This document shows, piece after piece, positions 12,221-25,600 of a DNA stretch of 64,000 bases (position 1 is the first letter of the stretch; each line of letters begins with the position of its first letter). The DNA is from Apteryx mantelli (lineage: Eukaryota > Chordata > Aves > Apterygiformes > Apterygidae). The notes below the pieces were generated by a model. It made no database searches, was not told where the DNA came from, and was given only the letters and a program-made list of their open reading frames with translations. The position numbers and the translations under genes were made by a program. The stretch spans positions 64,011,268-64,075,267 of the forward strand of contig NC_089981.1 in the NCBI RefSeq assembly GCF_036417845.1, read 5' to 3'.

Positions 12221-15200
12221 GGAGTGGGGAGGTCGGAGGCAGCCAACCAGCTGGAAACAACTTCTGAATATGCAGATGGCAGTCCAGGAGGTCAGATTCA
12301 GTGCCGGGGTCCAGACACCTTCCCCGCTGCTCTTGCACACACTCTGCCATCTCCCGGGTTTGTAGACACCAGAGCGGCTTCTTGGATCAGGCAGATGAGC
12401 TCTGGTGTCAGAGCTGGCAGAGGCAGAGGCAGGTAGGCAGGGGTGCCAGGTGCTGAGCTGGCCCTCAGACCTGGGCCACAGCAGGACACCATGGGCATGG
12501 GCCTGCAGAGCTGCATGGCATGGTGGACGCATGTCTCTTTCCAGCCAAGGTTGCTCAGCCCCTCGGTTCCCCACATCTGCTGTTATGCTTCCCCGCTCCA
12601 AAGCAGGGCAACGCTCGCTGTTGGGCTGCGCCATGCTCCCCCAGGTGATGCCTTCCCTGCTCCTGCTGTTACTATGCTCTGCAAACACTGCAGATACCCC
12701 AGCTGCACTGGGGCAATGTGGAGGCCACTCAGCCTTCACTAAAGGTGCCCAGGCATTTCTAATGCCCCCAGGTACAGGGACATGGATGCATTTTGGCTGG
12801 CCAGCACCTGTGGTCTGTGATGTGGGCAACAGTCGGAAAACAGAACAATGTAGGAAAATTAGCAAAATTTAGTATCTTACTTATTGCATAGTAATTTATA
12901 AACATTCTACAGCCATGAGAGCTGGCAGCTCTCTCAGCTGCTAAATTCACGTCCTGACTTCAGCCGTGGGAATAATCTGTCTGCCCCAGGGGCATGTTTA
13001 CAACATGTTGCATGTTGGAGAGGTGGGGTGAGTGGAATCTCCCTGGAGCAAGACAAAATCTAGCTGCTCATGCCATTTCTAATTCTTTGTCTAATTTGCC
13101 TCTACATACTTAATAAACATAGTGATGTTTGTTTTATTCATTTGGTAGGCAGGAGGCTGGGCTTAAAAGCAGTTGACATCTGGCGGTCTTGTTCAAGGAT
13201 ATTAGCCCTCAAAAGACAGATCACAGAGAAATTCCTGGCAGAAAGCCTTTCTGGCTCAGTTGCCTTTTTTTAAAGCAGTCAGCACATCTTCAAAGCCTCA
13301 GAGACTACCTCCTATTGATTTTTCCTCAACCTTTTTTTTTTTTAAATCATTCCAAGGATATTCGTTACAAATTTACATTAGAAGACTATTTTGAAGGTCA
13401 CGGTATAACATTCAAATATTAAGCAATGGCTAAATTAAGGATGCATGCATAATCTCAGCTTGGCTCCTTGAGAGATGCCTGGTTGCCAGACAGCCTTTTA
13501 TGACTATCCCAGGCTAATTCTCAGGTTCTGCAATAGGTTCTTTGGGTTTTCTTTCAGCAACAGTTCCCCATCTGGAACTAGGCAGAAAGCAGAAAGTAGC
13601 TCAGGGATTCTCAAACCTTTCAGCATGTGGACCACACCTGACAAATGGGGCTTTCTTGTGGACTTGTTTCCCTGTTTGCAGTTGTGAGATGACCTCCCTG
13701 CCCATTTCTAATCATGTAATATCCCACTTACTGATGCTTATAGCAATATCATCAAGATCAACAAGCCTGACCATGGGAATTTTCAAGGTAAGCAGAAAGA
13801 CCACCAACATAGCCTTCCTGCAGCAATCTAACTTACAGTTAGAGTCAAGGAAGAGCATATGAAACCACACCCTTTGGTAATATGTAGGTCCATTTAAATA
13901 CCAGGAATCAGTTAGACAACACAGCTGAATTATCAAATGCCTTGCACTTGTCAAAAGGGGGTGGTCCTTTCAAAGGCATCTTAAAGCATATCAACTTAAC
14001 TGTAATGTGAAACCGCACCCTAAGTCAGCATGGCTGCTTGTGATGAGGGCAGTGCAGCATTTCATAGGACAGTGCCACATAAAGGTACTGGCAACTAAGG
14101 CACAAGGCATAACCGAACCAGATACCTCTCACTTGGCTCAACATGAAGGTGTGAAAGATATTTTGGGCCTGATTCTTTAGGAAGTCTCTATGGCAATTTT
14201 GTATATTGAATGCAACAGGGGAATGATTTATTGTAGCAGCCTCTGCAGGTGGAAACATATATAGTTTTCAAGGGCTGATACTAGGCTGATACTTTTCTTA
14301 ATCAATGAGCTGGACTGCACCCTTGTCAAATTTGTGGATGACACCAAACTGGGGGAGGCAGTTAATAAGCTACCATTTGGAGGGATCTTGGCAGCCTGGA
14401 GCAATGAGCCAACAGGATCCTCTCAAAGCCTAAGAAAGAAACTGCAAAGACCTGGGTCAGAATAACCCCATCCACAGTGCAGGCTGGGGACCAGCTGGCT
14501 TGGGAGCAGTTCTGCAGCAAAGGACCTGGGGTCCCTGGGGGACAACAATTTTAACATAGGACAGCAGTGTGCCTTCACAGCAATGATTGCTAATAGCATG
14601 CTCAGTTGCAGCAGAAGTGTAACCAGCTGGTTGAAGGAAGTGATTATTCCCTCTATTCGGCACTTGTGAGACCACATCTGGACCATGGTGACCAGTTTGG
14701 GGACCCCAGTACAAGAGATACTAACACATTGGAAGAGCCCAGCAAAGGGTCAATAAACAGTTAGCGGCTGGGGCACCTGATATAGGAAAGGAAGCTTGAG
14801 GAAGCAGGGTTTGTTATCCAGGAGAAAAGGCTGCCAAGGGAGGCTGTTACTGGTATCTTCAGCTACCTAACATGTACTTATGGAGGAGACAGAGTCAGAC
14901 TTTTCTCCAAAGCACACAGCAAAAAGACAAGGGACAGTGTTAACAAGCCACAGCAAAGGAAACTCTGACTGGATGTAAAGTTGGGTTTTTTTTCTTCTTT
15001 TTTTCACAATGAGATTCATCAAGCCCCAGACAAGGGGCCCTGGAAAGTCGGGTAATCTCCATCTGTAGAGATTTCCAAAACTCAGCTTGCTGAGGTTGTG
15101 AGCAGCCTGCTCTAACTCTGAAGGTGGCCCTGCTCTGAGCAGTAGTTGGACTACAGCTCACTAGAGGCCCTGTCCCACCATGCTCACCCTGTGTTCCTGT

Positions 15201-15880
15201 CCTGTCACCACAGGCTGGAGCTCAATGGGCCACGGCAAGAGCTGATCTCTGTTCCAGTGTCCAAACCAGTGGTCACAAGTTCTGGCCACAGTCTCCAGTC
15301 TAGCTCTGCGCATGACCCAGAGCTGTGACTTCCTGTTTCCTCATCTGTAGAACAAAAGTAATATTTGAGACGTTTGAAGCCTAAATGCAAGCACTCCCTT
15401 TCAGCCCTCTCAGAGATCTCCTCCAAGCATGCGTCATCTCCTAGCTTTCCCTGCAAACAGCTTATAGGCACGAAACTCACAGACCCTCCTGCACCGGCAC
15501 CCCCAGGGCCACCCCACTGCTGCCACCACCCTTGTGAGCACCCCACCATGGCTGGGATGCCACCAAGGTGTCCTCCGCATGAAGGATGAGCGCTAATGAG
15601 CGCCAATGGCTAATTAACTAGTTCAGGAAGCACTGTGGGTCACCATTCCCAGGGCTTTTGGGGGCAGAGACCCACGGCAGGGACGCTGCCACCCTGGACA
15701 AGCTGCAGGGGCCCCTCCGCATCCCCATCCCCAGGCCTGCCCTGCCCCTTGGCCCCATCCCTCGTCCAGCCCGATGGCCCCATCCCTAGGTCGGTCTGGT
15801 GGCCCAGTCCTGCCCCACAGCCTGTCCTCACGCCTGTTCCTGCCCCACAGGCTGCCCCCTCGCCGGTCCCAGGCCCCGTC
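12221..15880. other. Intergenic between PROX2 5' side and DLST
   Basis: No gene is recognised. The stretch contains an old plus-strand CR1 copy (about 14.28-15.19 kb). An AT-richer part at 12.9-14.2 kb shows nothing I can name. Confidence 0.5.
14280..15195 (+). mobile_element. Old, decayed CR1 LINE 3' part
   Basis: The start preserves a degenerate CR1 reverse-transcriptase stretch: near 14305 the translation reads like INELDCTLVKFVDDTKLG, the YADD-type region seen as FADDTKLGG in the intact CR1 at 29.3 kb. The end preserves the CR1 3' region (gagatttccaaaactcagct near 15067, then the bipartite ctgctctaactct / ggccctgctctgagcag text). The copy carries many stops and indels, so it is clearly older than the copies at 28.4-32.6 and 60.6 kb. 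Confidence 0.75.
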
Positions 15881-15899
15881 CCTGCCCAGGGCCCGTCCC

Positions 15900-16600
15900 A
15901 GCCCTGTCCCGCCCCCCCCCCCCCCGCGATGGTGCGGCCCCTCTGGCGCTGCCCCCCCCGTTCCGGAGCGGTTGGTCCGTCCTTGCGCACTTCCGGCTCG
16001 CGCCGGGCCTGGTTCCGGTGTCCGCCCTCGGGCTGCTCCCGCCGCCGCCGCTGCCGCTGCCGCGATGCTGCTGCTGTCGCGGTCGCGCTGCCTGGGCCGG
16101 GCGCTGGGCCGCTCGCTGCGCGCCCTCCGGCAGGTACTGCCCGCCGCGGGGGGGGGCGCCGCGGGCGGCGGCGGGCGGGCGGGGCCGGCGGCGCCAAGGG
16201 CACCGGGACGCGCCCTCCTCCCTCCCCCCCCTCCCTCCCCCCCCCCGCCGCCGCCGCCGAGGAGGGGGGAGACGGGGGGGGGCGGCCGCCCCGGAGGGGC
16301 CGAGCCGGGGCTGGGGCCGAGCCGGAGCCGGAGCTGGGGCCGGGGCCGGGGGCGAGCCCGGCGCTGCCCCGTCGCGGGCCCGCGGCCGCCGGTGCGTGCC
16401 GGTATCCCCGGCCCTGGCCCTGGCCCTGGCCCCGGCCCCGGCCCCGGCCCTGACCTGTCAGCGCCTCCGGGCGCAGCGTGTGCCTTGGGGGACCCCTCCC
16501 GCCGCCGCTCCCTGCGCGCCCCGCAAGCAAACTGTCTCCCCCTCCCGGGGCCGTTTCTGTGCAGAAGTTGCAAACAAACTGTCTTCTGCGCTCTTCTTTA
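15900..16600 (+). promoter_or_regulatory. DLST: CpG-island promoter of DLST
   Basis: A very GC- and CpG-rich block surrounds the DLST start codon (16065). Within 110 bases upstream are three TTCCGG cores (15961-15966, 15991-15996 as ACTTCCGG, and 16013-16018), which fit ETS/GABP (NRF-2) sites. A TTGCGCAC (15983-15990), an NRF-1-like half site, overlaps the middle one. Such sites are typical of nuclear genes for mitochondrial proteins. No TATA box is seen. Transcription should begin between about 15960 and 16050. Confidence 0.7.
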
Positions 16601-19600
16601 ATTCCTGCTTTTTCTCCACTTTGAAAGTTAGCTGTTGAACTGATGTGAGCAGTAGTAACCTGCTCTTTGCACTTGCAGAGGAGAGTCTAGCAGTCAGAGC
16701 CAGCCTGCTTCAGTGAATTCTTAGCCAGTCATTTCCCATGATGTGCTAACTTCTAGCCAGTCTTTCTTTTAAATAGCAAATGTGATTTTTTTATAGCTTT
16801 GAATTGATGGTAGTGCATTTTAAAGTAAGCTCATCTAAATGACATTTTAACAATGTTTCCTTTTTTCTGTTCTCAGTAGTGCTGTATAACTATACAAAAC
16901 AGGGAGGAAGGCTAGGTGGAGTATTCAAACCTTTTACAAAATAAGTCTGGAAGTCAGGAGACAAAGATGTGGTTACAGACATAGCTGAGCACTAGGCAGG
17001 GAAGAAAATTTTAGTTAATTTTTTTTTGAAAGCTCTAGAAAAGAGGTAAGTTGAGAAGTCAAGGTGGTGATGGTCATTTGGATCCCATTTGATTAGGGAC
17101 ATGGGAAATGAGTTTTGATGACAGGGTAGATGCAGTTTTTTTGCAAATGTAGAAAGAAATGCCAGAACTTGGCAAACCTCTGATGGGAGAAGTGAAATCA
17201 GAAGATGTGTGAAGTTCAAGAGTGTAGGACTGAGTCAGCAAGAAACAAAAAGGGTAAAGAAGGGACATTTGGATTTTGATACTCTTGTAAAAAAGAAAAG
17301 AGGTCATGAGTTGATAAATAGAAATCATGAAGAGCCTGTTTTTGAGTATGTTAGACACTACAGTGGGGAGGTCCCAGTGTTGAAAGACCACCTGAAGAAG
17401 CCCAAAGAGGAGCAAGTAACCTTTGAAGAAGGTTAGTTTGATCAGGAGCTATGTTCAGTTATTTGAGAATGAAGTTCTGTTTATCTGGGAAAGGGTTTAT
17501 AAAAAAAACTTTCTTCCCTGTTTGATCCTCTCTGCACACTAGAGGAGTTATCAGCCTGTTGTCTTAGTAACAGCATTCTTTACCCGCTCAGCATTGTTAT
17601 CTCTGTCCTATCTTAGCATCTGCCTTCTGATGCTACATATAATTGTGTCTAAATCGGTGAAAAAAATGCAGTGGGTCTTTTGTGTGTAGCAGAGGCTTGC
17701 GCTCATCCTGGTTATTAACTGCTTTGCTGTTAAGAAGCCAGGGCTGGAGAACTGATTGTTGCTTTGCCTGTCATCAGTGCTGCCCAGCACTGGGCTTCTG
17801 TCTTGGCTCTGTGAAATTAACTGTGCACTCCTTCTGTTCAGTTAGCATCCTTACCTGAACTGCTCCCTGTTTCTACTATTGGAGAAGAAATTCCTAGGTT
17901 ACAGGCTGCCTTTAGTTTATGTATTACATAATTTATTTCAGTGTGTAGTGACATAGTAGAAGGCGACAGCTCCTTAAAAAGTGTGACCTAGGAAGCTGCG
18001 TGGCAGGCTCACTTTGGCATAATAGCAGTATAAAAACAATTCTGAGAAATCATGTGAAACTTGGGGAAAAAGTTAATCACTTGGTATGTGAGTCACTAGC
18101 AAATTTGACCAAGGCTTATTTCTCTAAGTGAAGGCTGCGTCTTTAAAGTGACCCAGAGTACCAGTGTCAGTTAGTGAGAGAGAAATTTTTTCCATTTTTA
18201 CTGAAGAAGCTTCAGGATCAGTTACAGAGCAGATTTAGGCAAGTGATATGAGGAATTGATACAGTCACAGTGATTCCTTCAAGAAAAAGGGAATGGGAAA
18301 CACCCCTGTCAGAAGTCCTCTTCAAGCTGCATGTGCTGATATACTGTGGTTATAAGGGCTGAACACAAAGAAGTTCTGAAGAACATAAGACAGAGGTACA
18401 GAAGAGGGTGTATCGGTATCTTTCATTAGTGACTTTCGCCTCACATTAAACCCCTCTCTCTCTCTTCTTACCTAAAAGACAAAAGGGTAGCTAGAGTAAT
18501 ACTAAATTTTCCTTAATATTGCAGCAGCTGTGGAACACAGACTTGGCACTTCTCATGGAAGAGATCTGCAGATGTGTTTTCTCCCAAACATTTATTGTAG
18601 GACAGAGCTAAGCTTGCCTTTTTTTTTTTTTCCTTATAATAAACTGGTCCTGAATAAATAAAATCTGCTGTTTCTTTCTCAGTCTGGGCCAGTACCTCTA
18701 GGTTTACCTTTACCTCTTCTTCATAAAGCATACAGGAAAACATTAATGTGCAGAGGGGAGCTGACGCTGCTTAATATTTTATTTGTAATTAACTTCCTGT
18801 TATCTGGGACACTTCAGATGAAGTGGGAAGAATTTGATTAAAACATACATGCTAAGGATCATGGTGCAAAGACCCTTGACCATATGGAGTTGTCTGTCTT
18901 ATTGATTTCAGCTTAGGGCTGGTTCTACAGGAACCACATTCGAGTTAGCAGAGGGCCAACACTGAAACAAGATTAAGCTCTCTAGGGCTCATGATGACTC
19001 TGCAAAGTCTGTGCAGTGCTCCCTTCCCTCCCTTCCCAAACTAGACCTGGGTTATGGGCTGCCGGCAGGCGCTGCTTGAAGCTGGTGTCAGTCCAGGCTC
19101 ACTGATCCCTGTGCTGGGCCTAGAAGCAGGGTAGTTGCATGGTGCTGTGCTAGAGCTAATGAGCTCTGCCAGACCCAGGCTGGCTTAGCAGCAAGTCAGC
19201 GTGGGTGCCTGCATCTTTGGTATGGTTAATCCATAGCCCTGCTGAACTGCCCATAGATAGCTGGGTTGACTGTACATTAATATCTGAAAAGCCAAATAAC
19301 ATGATACAGTAAACCCATCAGGAAGTCTGTATAATTGAACTGCCATGGTGCCAATTCCAGAACTATTGCTAATTTGCACAATATGAAATGTTCATGGGAT
19401 GTATTTTGTTCTACAGCACTTAATCCTGTAGACTGCATAACAATCTTGAATATCTCATTGGCCCTTGATGTTTATGTTGTCTTCTCACATGCATCTCCAA
19501 AAATTATTTTGATGTTTAAGATTAGTTATATCCCATATTGCTTGTTCTGGTGAAGCAGAAGTCAAGGTTTTTACACAAACTTCATTCAGAAGCTGAAGAT

Positions 19601-22600
19601 CTGACTAAAATAGAGTTTTTACCACTTGTCTTGGCTACTGGATGAGGGTGCTTTGAGCCGCTGTTGTTCCAATCCAGAGTTGACTGCATTTTAATCATGG
19701 TTAAAATGGTATTTTGCTATAGCTTATGAAGAGTTTTTAGGTACTCCAGATCTGAGGTCTGGTGCCAGTGGAAGTTATTATTATAACAATAAGGAAAGAA
19801 ACTGGAATATCTTGAAATGTCTTTGACTTCTGAGGAATGTTATGCTGAGTTAGAGGTGCGGTCAATGATTATGTGGGTATTAAATGAAAGGTCACCAGAA
19901 GGTGGAATTCCTGTCTCACTGAAGGCATTAGGAGTTCTGCCGTTGAGGGAAAATCTGGCCTTCTGGAGTTCAAAGGCTCCACAACATTAAACAAACAAAA
20001 CAGATGCTGTATGTTGGATTTCGTGACTTTAGGAGTAAACATCTTGGAACATTTTTTCATTGTGTCCAGTACCCTTGACCCTCTCATTCATAGCAAATTT
20101 TAATGAATGGGCCTTTAGAAATCTATTCCTTCTTAAAGAGGAACATTGGCATGAGAAGGTCAGAACAGCAGGAGCTACAACTAAAAAACAAATACATCAG
20201 GTTTAATATCATTTCACAGGAAGGTATCCTGGAAGGAAGCAAAGCAAAGAGAAGGGTATTAAAAGATGCTCTCGCCCTCTCCTCCTATAGCACGCTTTAG
20301 GAAAGTAACATGCTGGTAGTCTGGAGCATGTGAATGATGAGTCCCATCTCTGGTCCAGGTCTCTTGGAAAAAACAAAATCCTTCCAAGGTGGTCTGCCTT
20401 TTTGCAAGACTGATAGTTCCTCTTCTCTCTGACAGGGGAATTGTACGCTGGCAAGATGCTCTCTGTCTGGTGAGTCTTATGCTTTTATCTCATTTCAAAG
20501 TACCTAGAGAGAACAGAGCTGACTGTGGAAACTGATAATAGGTTTGATAGGGGGTTATTCCTATCAATCATACAATGAAGAAACAGTTGGTGAAATGAGC
20601 TGTGTGTTTCTTTGCAAGTGCCTCACTTGCCTAATCTAAATGCCGCTGAACCATTCAGCTAGAATGAAGATTTCACAGGCAGCAGCACCGTGTATTTCAA
20701 GCATTGCACTGATTGAAACACATGCTGTTGCAGGGAATAGCTCTCTAATAATCCTTTGAAAATGATGGGTGAATGTTAAGTCAAATGTCAAATCAAGTGT
20801 ATCTTTGAACTCCTCTTCTATGCTTAAACTGGATTTCCCCCAAAGTGCTTTTTTTTTTTCTTTTTCCTAGCCATCCTGTCTTTATATAGCATTACACCAC
20901 TCACTCCTTTCTGATTCTGCTTTGAGGAACAAATTAAAACTGCTTACCTTTTCCAGTTTTACAGTCCCAGCATTAGCTCTTTAATTGGGGATGGTCTCAA
21001 AGTTATACCACCTTTTTAAAAAAAAAAAATCAAGTGGGAAAATGGTTCTTCCTGCAAGGCTTGTGTAATTGAGATAATTATGTTCTCTGATTGCTATGCT
21101 GACTCTCTTGAAGATCAATTTGGAAATATGCCCGGTGCCCTAAAAGAGGCAAAGGACAGGAGTTCAGTGTGTGATTAAAAGTTGCAATGTCGGGGCATAT
21201 GAGCAGTATGGGAAGGTGTCAGTGAGGTATGTGAAACTCTGAGAAGCTATACAAGTATGACTGAATCTCTCCTGTGCGAATTTTGAAAAAGAAATGTTCC
21301 TGGGCCAGGGAGTGGACAGAGAAGAGAGATGATGGTAGCTTGCTACTCTGCCCTGCACCCTGTTTTCAGTATATTTTTCCTCCTTTGCTGTTCACATGAT
21401 TGTGAGGTTTCCTGAGAGTGCCTCCTGGAAGTCATGTGACTGAGGCCTTGTTCCTGTTAGGAACCCCTTTATACTGGTGGGGATAACTCACCAGCAGCTA
21501 TGAAGCTTTAGCAGTCCTGGACGTATCCCTCGTAGCTGTTTCCTGTTTTTTTTCTGACTGGAGTAGCTGCTGCTTTGTTTGCTCTCTTCAAAGTTATCCT
21601 TATGAGCTTCAAGGTATAGCTTTCCCCCCTCCTCCTCCTCCCCCCCCCTCCCCCCAATCTGTAAATCTAAATGAAAACAAGACCGCTGTTCTTGGCAAGC
21701 GTCTTGGTAGGGTCACTGGTGCTGAGGTGCGTCTGTGTGGCTAGGTACCCCACTTGGTCCCAGGCTTCTTTTGGGATGGCAGTGGTGCCCTTTGTGCTCT
21801 TTTACCTGACAAGGACCTTTAGGGACTGGATGGCTGAATAATGGTCCTGTGGGGTAACACTGTTCTCATTCACAGGTGTGGCTGGGAACCAGGGCCTGGC
21901 TTACACCAACAGCAGGAAGCTTGTGTAAGTATCCACAGGAAAGCTGTGATATGTAGGGGCTGGGGCTGCTCTAGCCCTGATACCATTTGGGGAGTGGGAT
22001 GCAGGATTGGTTCAGCTGTCATGAAATCCCTGTGCACATCATAGGAGCTTGAAGCTAGTCCTAGGAAAATCTGGGTTCTCTGGCTTTTGCAGGTAAGGAA
22101 CTGTGGCGTGTTTAAGGCAAATAAGCTCTGTTTGGAACCAGGTATTGAGGCAGGGAAGGGACAGAAATGAGGAGACCAGTGATAAATTGATCTTTATCCT
22201 TTATCTGGCTGCAAATCTTGTTTGCTCTAATATTTAATGCTGGCCTCCAAGCAGGAATTCTGTTGGACACGTGAAAATGTGGTCTTTTGCAGGAGAAGTG
22301 GGATGGCTCAGGGAACTCTTGTTCACATGGCAAAGTTTGCATTGTTGAGGTCATCTTGGTATTTCCCCAAATGCAATCTTTTTGCCTTAAGAGCACATCC
22401 ATGAGAGCCTGAAATGCTGGGCTGTTTGCACCAAGTGTTGTAGTCTGCGTTAGAAGAAATGTTAAAGCATGTATGCTTCTGTTTTCCAGATGTTGTGGCA
22501 GCAGGTGGAAATGCATTCTTTGAAATGCTTGGGATTACTACTCCCTGTGAAGGGACATGATGGAGAGAAATCGCTGATTCTTGGAGGGGTTGCCATAGGC

Positions 22601-25600
22601 ATTGGTGATGCTTTCTCCTTTTGGAGCAGTCTAACAACTCCTGTAGAGATGACAGTCCTGATCTAGAGGCTAAAAAATTGTTACAGCACTAATCTTAGGT
22701 GTAGGGCGGGCTGGCTAAGTCAGCCTTTTATCAGGATTCAAACCACAGGGCTTTTGTTGGAGCATCTCCCTAGATTAAAATTCTGTAAGTGTCAGTTCTC
22801 ACTGGATTTCTGAGAGCACTAGCAATAGTAAGCTGTAATGTTTCCTTGGTCTTCAGTGGGATTGTTGCAGCTTGAACCAGTAAGTAGGAGTCCTGTGGAA
22901 CAAATACGTACATTGGGACAGCTGAGCAGCCTTCAGATCAGTTAAACAAGCAAATGTAAACTGCACTTGAGATTGGTGCTGGTAGCCCCCAGGGGAACAT
23001 GCTTTTTCTTCTGTGTTCATTTCTTTCTCTTTCTCTGCAGAGTAAATAGCTCCAGTGTCTTCACTGTCCGTTACTTCAGAACCACTGCAGTACATAGTAA
23101 GTAAAGAGTAAGGAGTCAGTGGGATGACTCTTGTGCTACTTTTTGCTATCCTGACAACAGCTGAAGCTTCCATCCTTGGTCTAGTCTCACTGATGTCCTG
23201 CCTCAATGGATGGCTGAGGGTTTATGTCCCTAGGCCATAAAGATTTTGTCTGGTATTTCTGCAACAATGTGACTTCCAGTCAGATGTGAATTTCTCTTGT
23301 GTTTAAATGTTAATCAGTGTTGAAGCAAGGAGAAGGCCAACATTTTATGTCTGTTGACCACCCCCTTCCAGCAGAATCCTGGTGACAAGAATGAAGCAAT
23401 GCCATGTGTTTTGAGCTCTGAATGCATTCCTGTCTGTCTGTCAATCTCTCACAGGGGATGAGGTGGTTACAGTGAACACACCAGCCTTTGCAGAGTCAGT
23501 CACAGAAGGAGATGTCAGGTGGGAGAAAGGTAAGTAGTTGTCTCTTTGCTGATGTTCTCAGCACCATTGCTGCTGCACTGGACAGCTCTGGGATGAATTG
23601 TAGTTTGCTGGCTGAAGGCCTGCTCTATGCCTGTCAGCATGACAAATGAGGCAGCAAGGGTTAATTGCAGTTCTCCTGAGGGGTAAGGATTGCAATTACT
23701 GCCTTTGTACCTTCCTGTTGTGGTGAAGTTGTGGAGAACTGGGGTGAGAAAATTCTGGGTTAGTGGGAGACTGCTGTGGGTTAAGAGGGGAGGCCAGAGC
23801 ACACTGCCCTCCTCACAGTGGTCTTCATATCTATCATTCAGCTGTTGGAGACACAGTGGCGGAAGATGAAGTGGTGTGTGAGATTGAAACAGACAAGGTA
23901 GGAGTTTTCTGGACCAAAATTTTTTCTAGTTCTCTAGTGAGTAACCTGTATGGCTCCTCTCCAGCTGAGAGCTCCTAGAGCCTGCAGGCCCTGCCTGTGT
24001 CTCCTGCTCCGTTCACGGAGAAGAGCTTTTCTCATTTAGTATGAATGCTGGCTGTGCATTAAGTGAGAGTTTGTCTTTAATTAAACTCTCCTTTCCTCAT
24101 ACGTTTGATGGTGTTGATGTTTGTGAGAGATGCAGTTCTATTCATCCTTCCAGTTCAGGAGCTCTAAGCTGGGAAACCCATTTGTTTTTAAACAGGAGAA
24201 AACTGCAGTGCCATAGGTTGTCTTCATATTGTTTTAAAGTTAGCCTTTAAGTTTATTCATTATCTGAAGGAATCTTAAGCTGTAAAGTTCTTGCTAAAGC
24301 TCCCTGCCAAGTTCTGTTTCCAGTGTTGCTGTCAGGAAGATGCTGGCAGCAAGTCAGTTCTGGATTGTGCCCTGGAGCAGGAAGATCAGGCTACACATCA
24401 CACTGCCAGCTTCTCCGAAAACTTCTAAGTATTGGCACAAAAACCTGGTGGAGGGTATGAAAACTGGTGGAAATGGTGTGAGACAGAGCTGCTGTCTGTG
24501 CCAAATTACAATGCATATCTGTGCATACTGGCATCTTCTCTTGGGCACTTTTCTCCATCCAATGGCTGGAGCGGGGTTTCACTGATTTTCCTTTTTGCAG
24601 ACATCAGTGCAAGTTCCAGCCCCAGCAGCTGGTGTGATTGAAGCCCTTCTGGTTCCAGATGGTGGCAAAGTGGAAGGGGGCACACCTCTCTTCAAACTCA
24701 GGAAAACTGGAGGTAAGCCAGGAACATATAATGAGCTCACACTTTCCTGTTTCCTCCAGCCTTTTTCTGAAGATAGAAACAAGGTATTTGGGGGAATCCT
24801 GAGGCAGGCTACATGTGTCCTCCATCTGTCTCTGCAGTTGGAAGGATATACTCATATTCATTTGCCCATCAGAGAAGCATAATTTTAGTTGACATAATGG
24901 GGAAACTTTCCCTTTGGTGCCTCTGGAGGAAATTGCAGCACTAAGCTAAAACTAATTTTTGAGAATTCCCTTGGCACAACTCTCTTTTCTACCTGCTTCT
25001 CTTTAGCATCCAGTCTCCTGCACAGTAAGGAGACTTAGCGAGTTGATGAGATAAAACAAGTAGGTGCAGGCACCATGGTGGATGATCATGAGCAGACATG
25101 CAATCAGATAGTCATTTCCTGAAATATCCAAGCTCTCCAACAAGAACTGGGAGCAAAGCAGTGAGAATGAGGAGCAATCTTGTTTGCTGTACGTGCACAA
25201 ATGAAATGGGAAATTTAAATATGAATATAAACTGAGTTGTAAAACAAGAGTTTCTTTCTCATGTGCCTGTATGGTATTAATGGTTTCTCCATTGTTCTTC
25301 TGCAAACTTCAGCATGCTCAGGTGTGCTAAAAGGAGTAAAACCTCTGTGTCTTGCTTTCACCATGGGATCTTCTTATGGTGGCTCCTGTCAGTTCAGTAG
25401 TGTTGAATACCTAAAGGCACTCTGATGTCAGAGGGTTAACTTTTACCAGGTTGGTTGGACTCAGAGATCCCTGACAGTAGAGGCTCCAGTTGCATCTTGT
25501 GATTGCACTTACAAGGGTTTTTTCTCCTTGTCTTTCAGCTGCTCCTGCCAAGGCCAAACCAGCAGCAGCCCCTCCTCCTCCTGCAGCCCCTGAACCTGTA

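Noticed and set aside
15635-16638. Long open frames of 270-316 codons on both strands around the DLST start
   Set aside because: They arise because the CpG island lacks A/T-rich stop codons. They are Pro/Gly/Arg repeats without family resemblance, and the DLST exon 1 plus donor explains the region.
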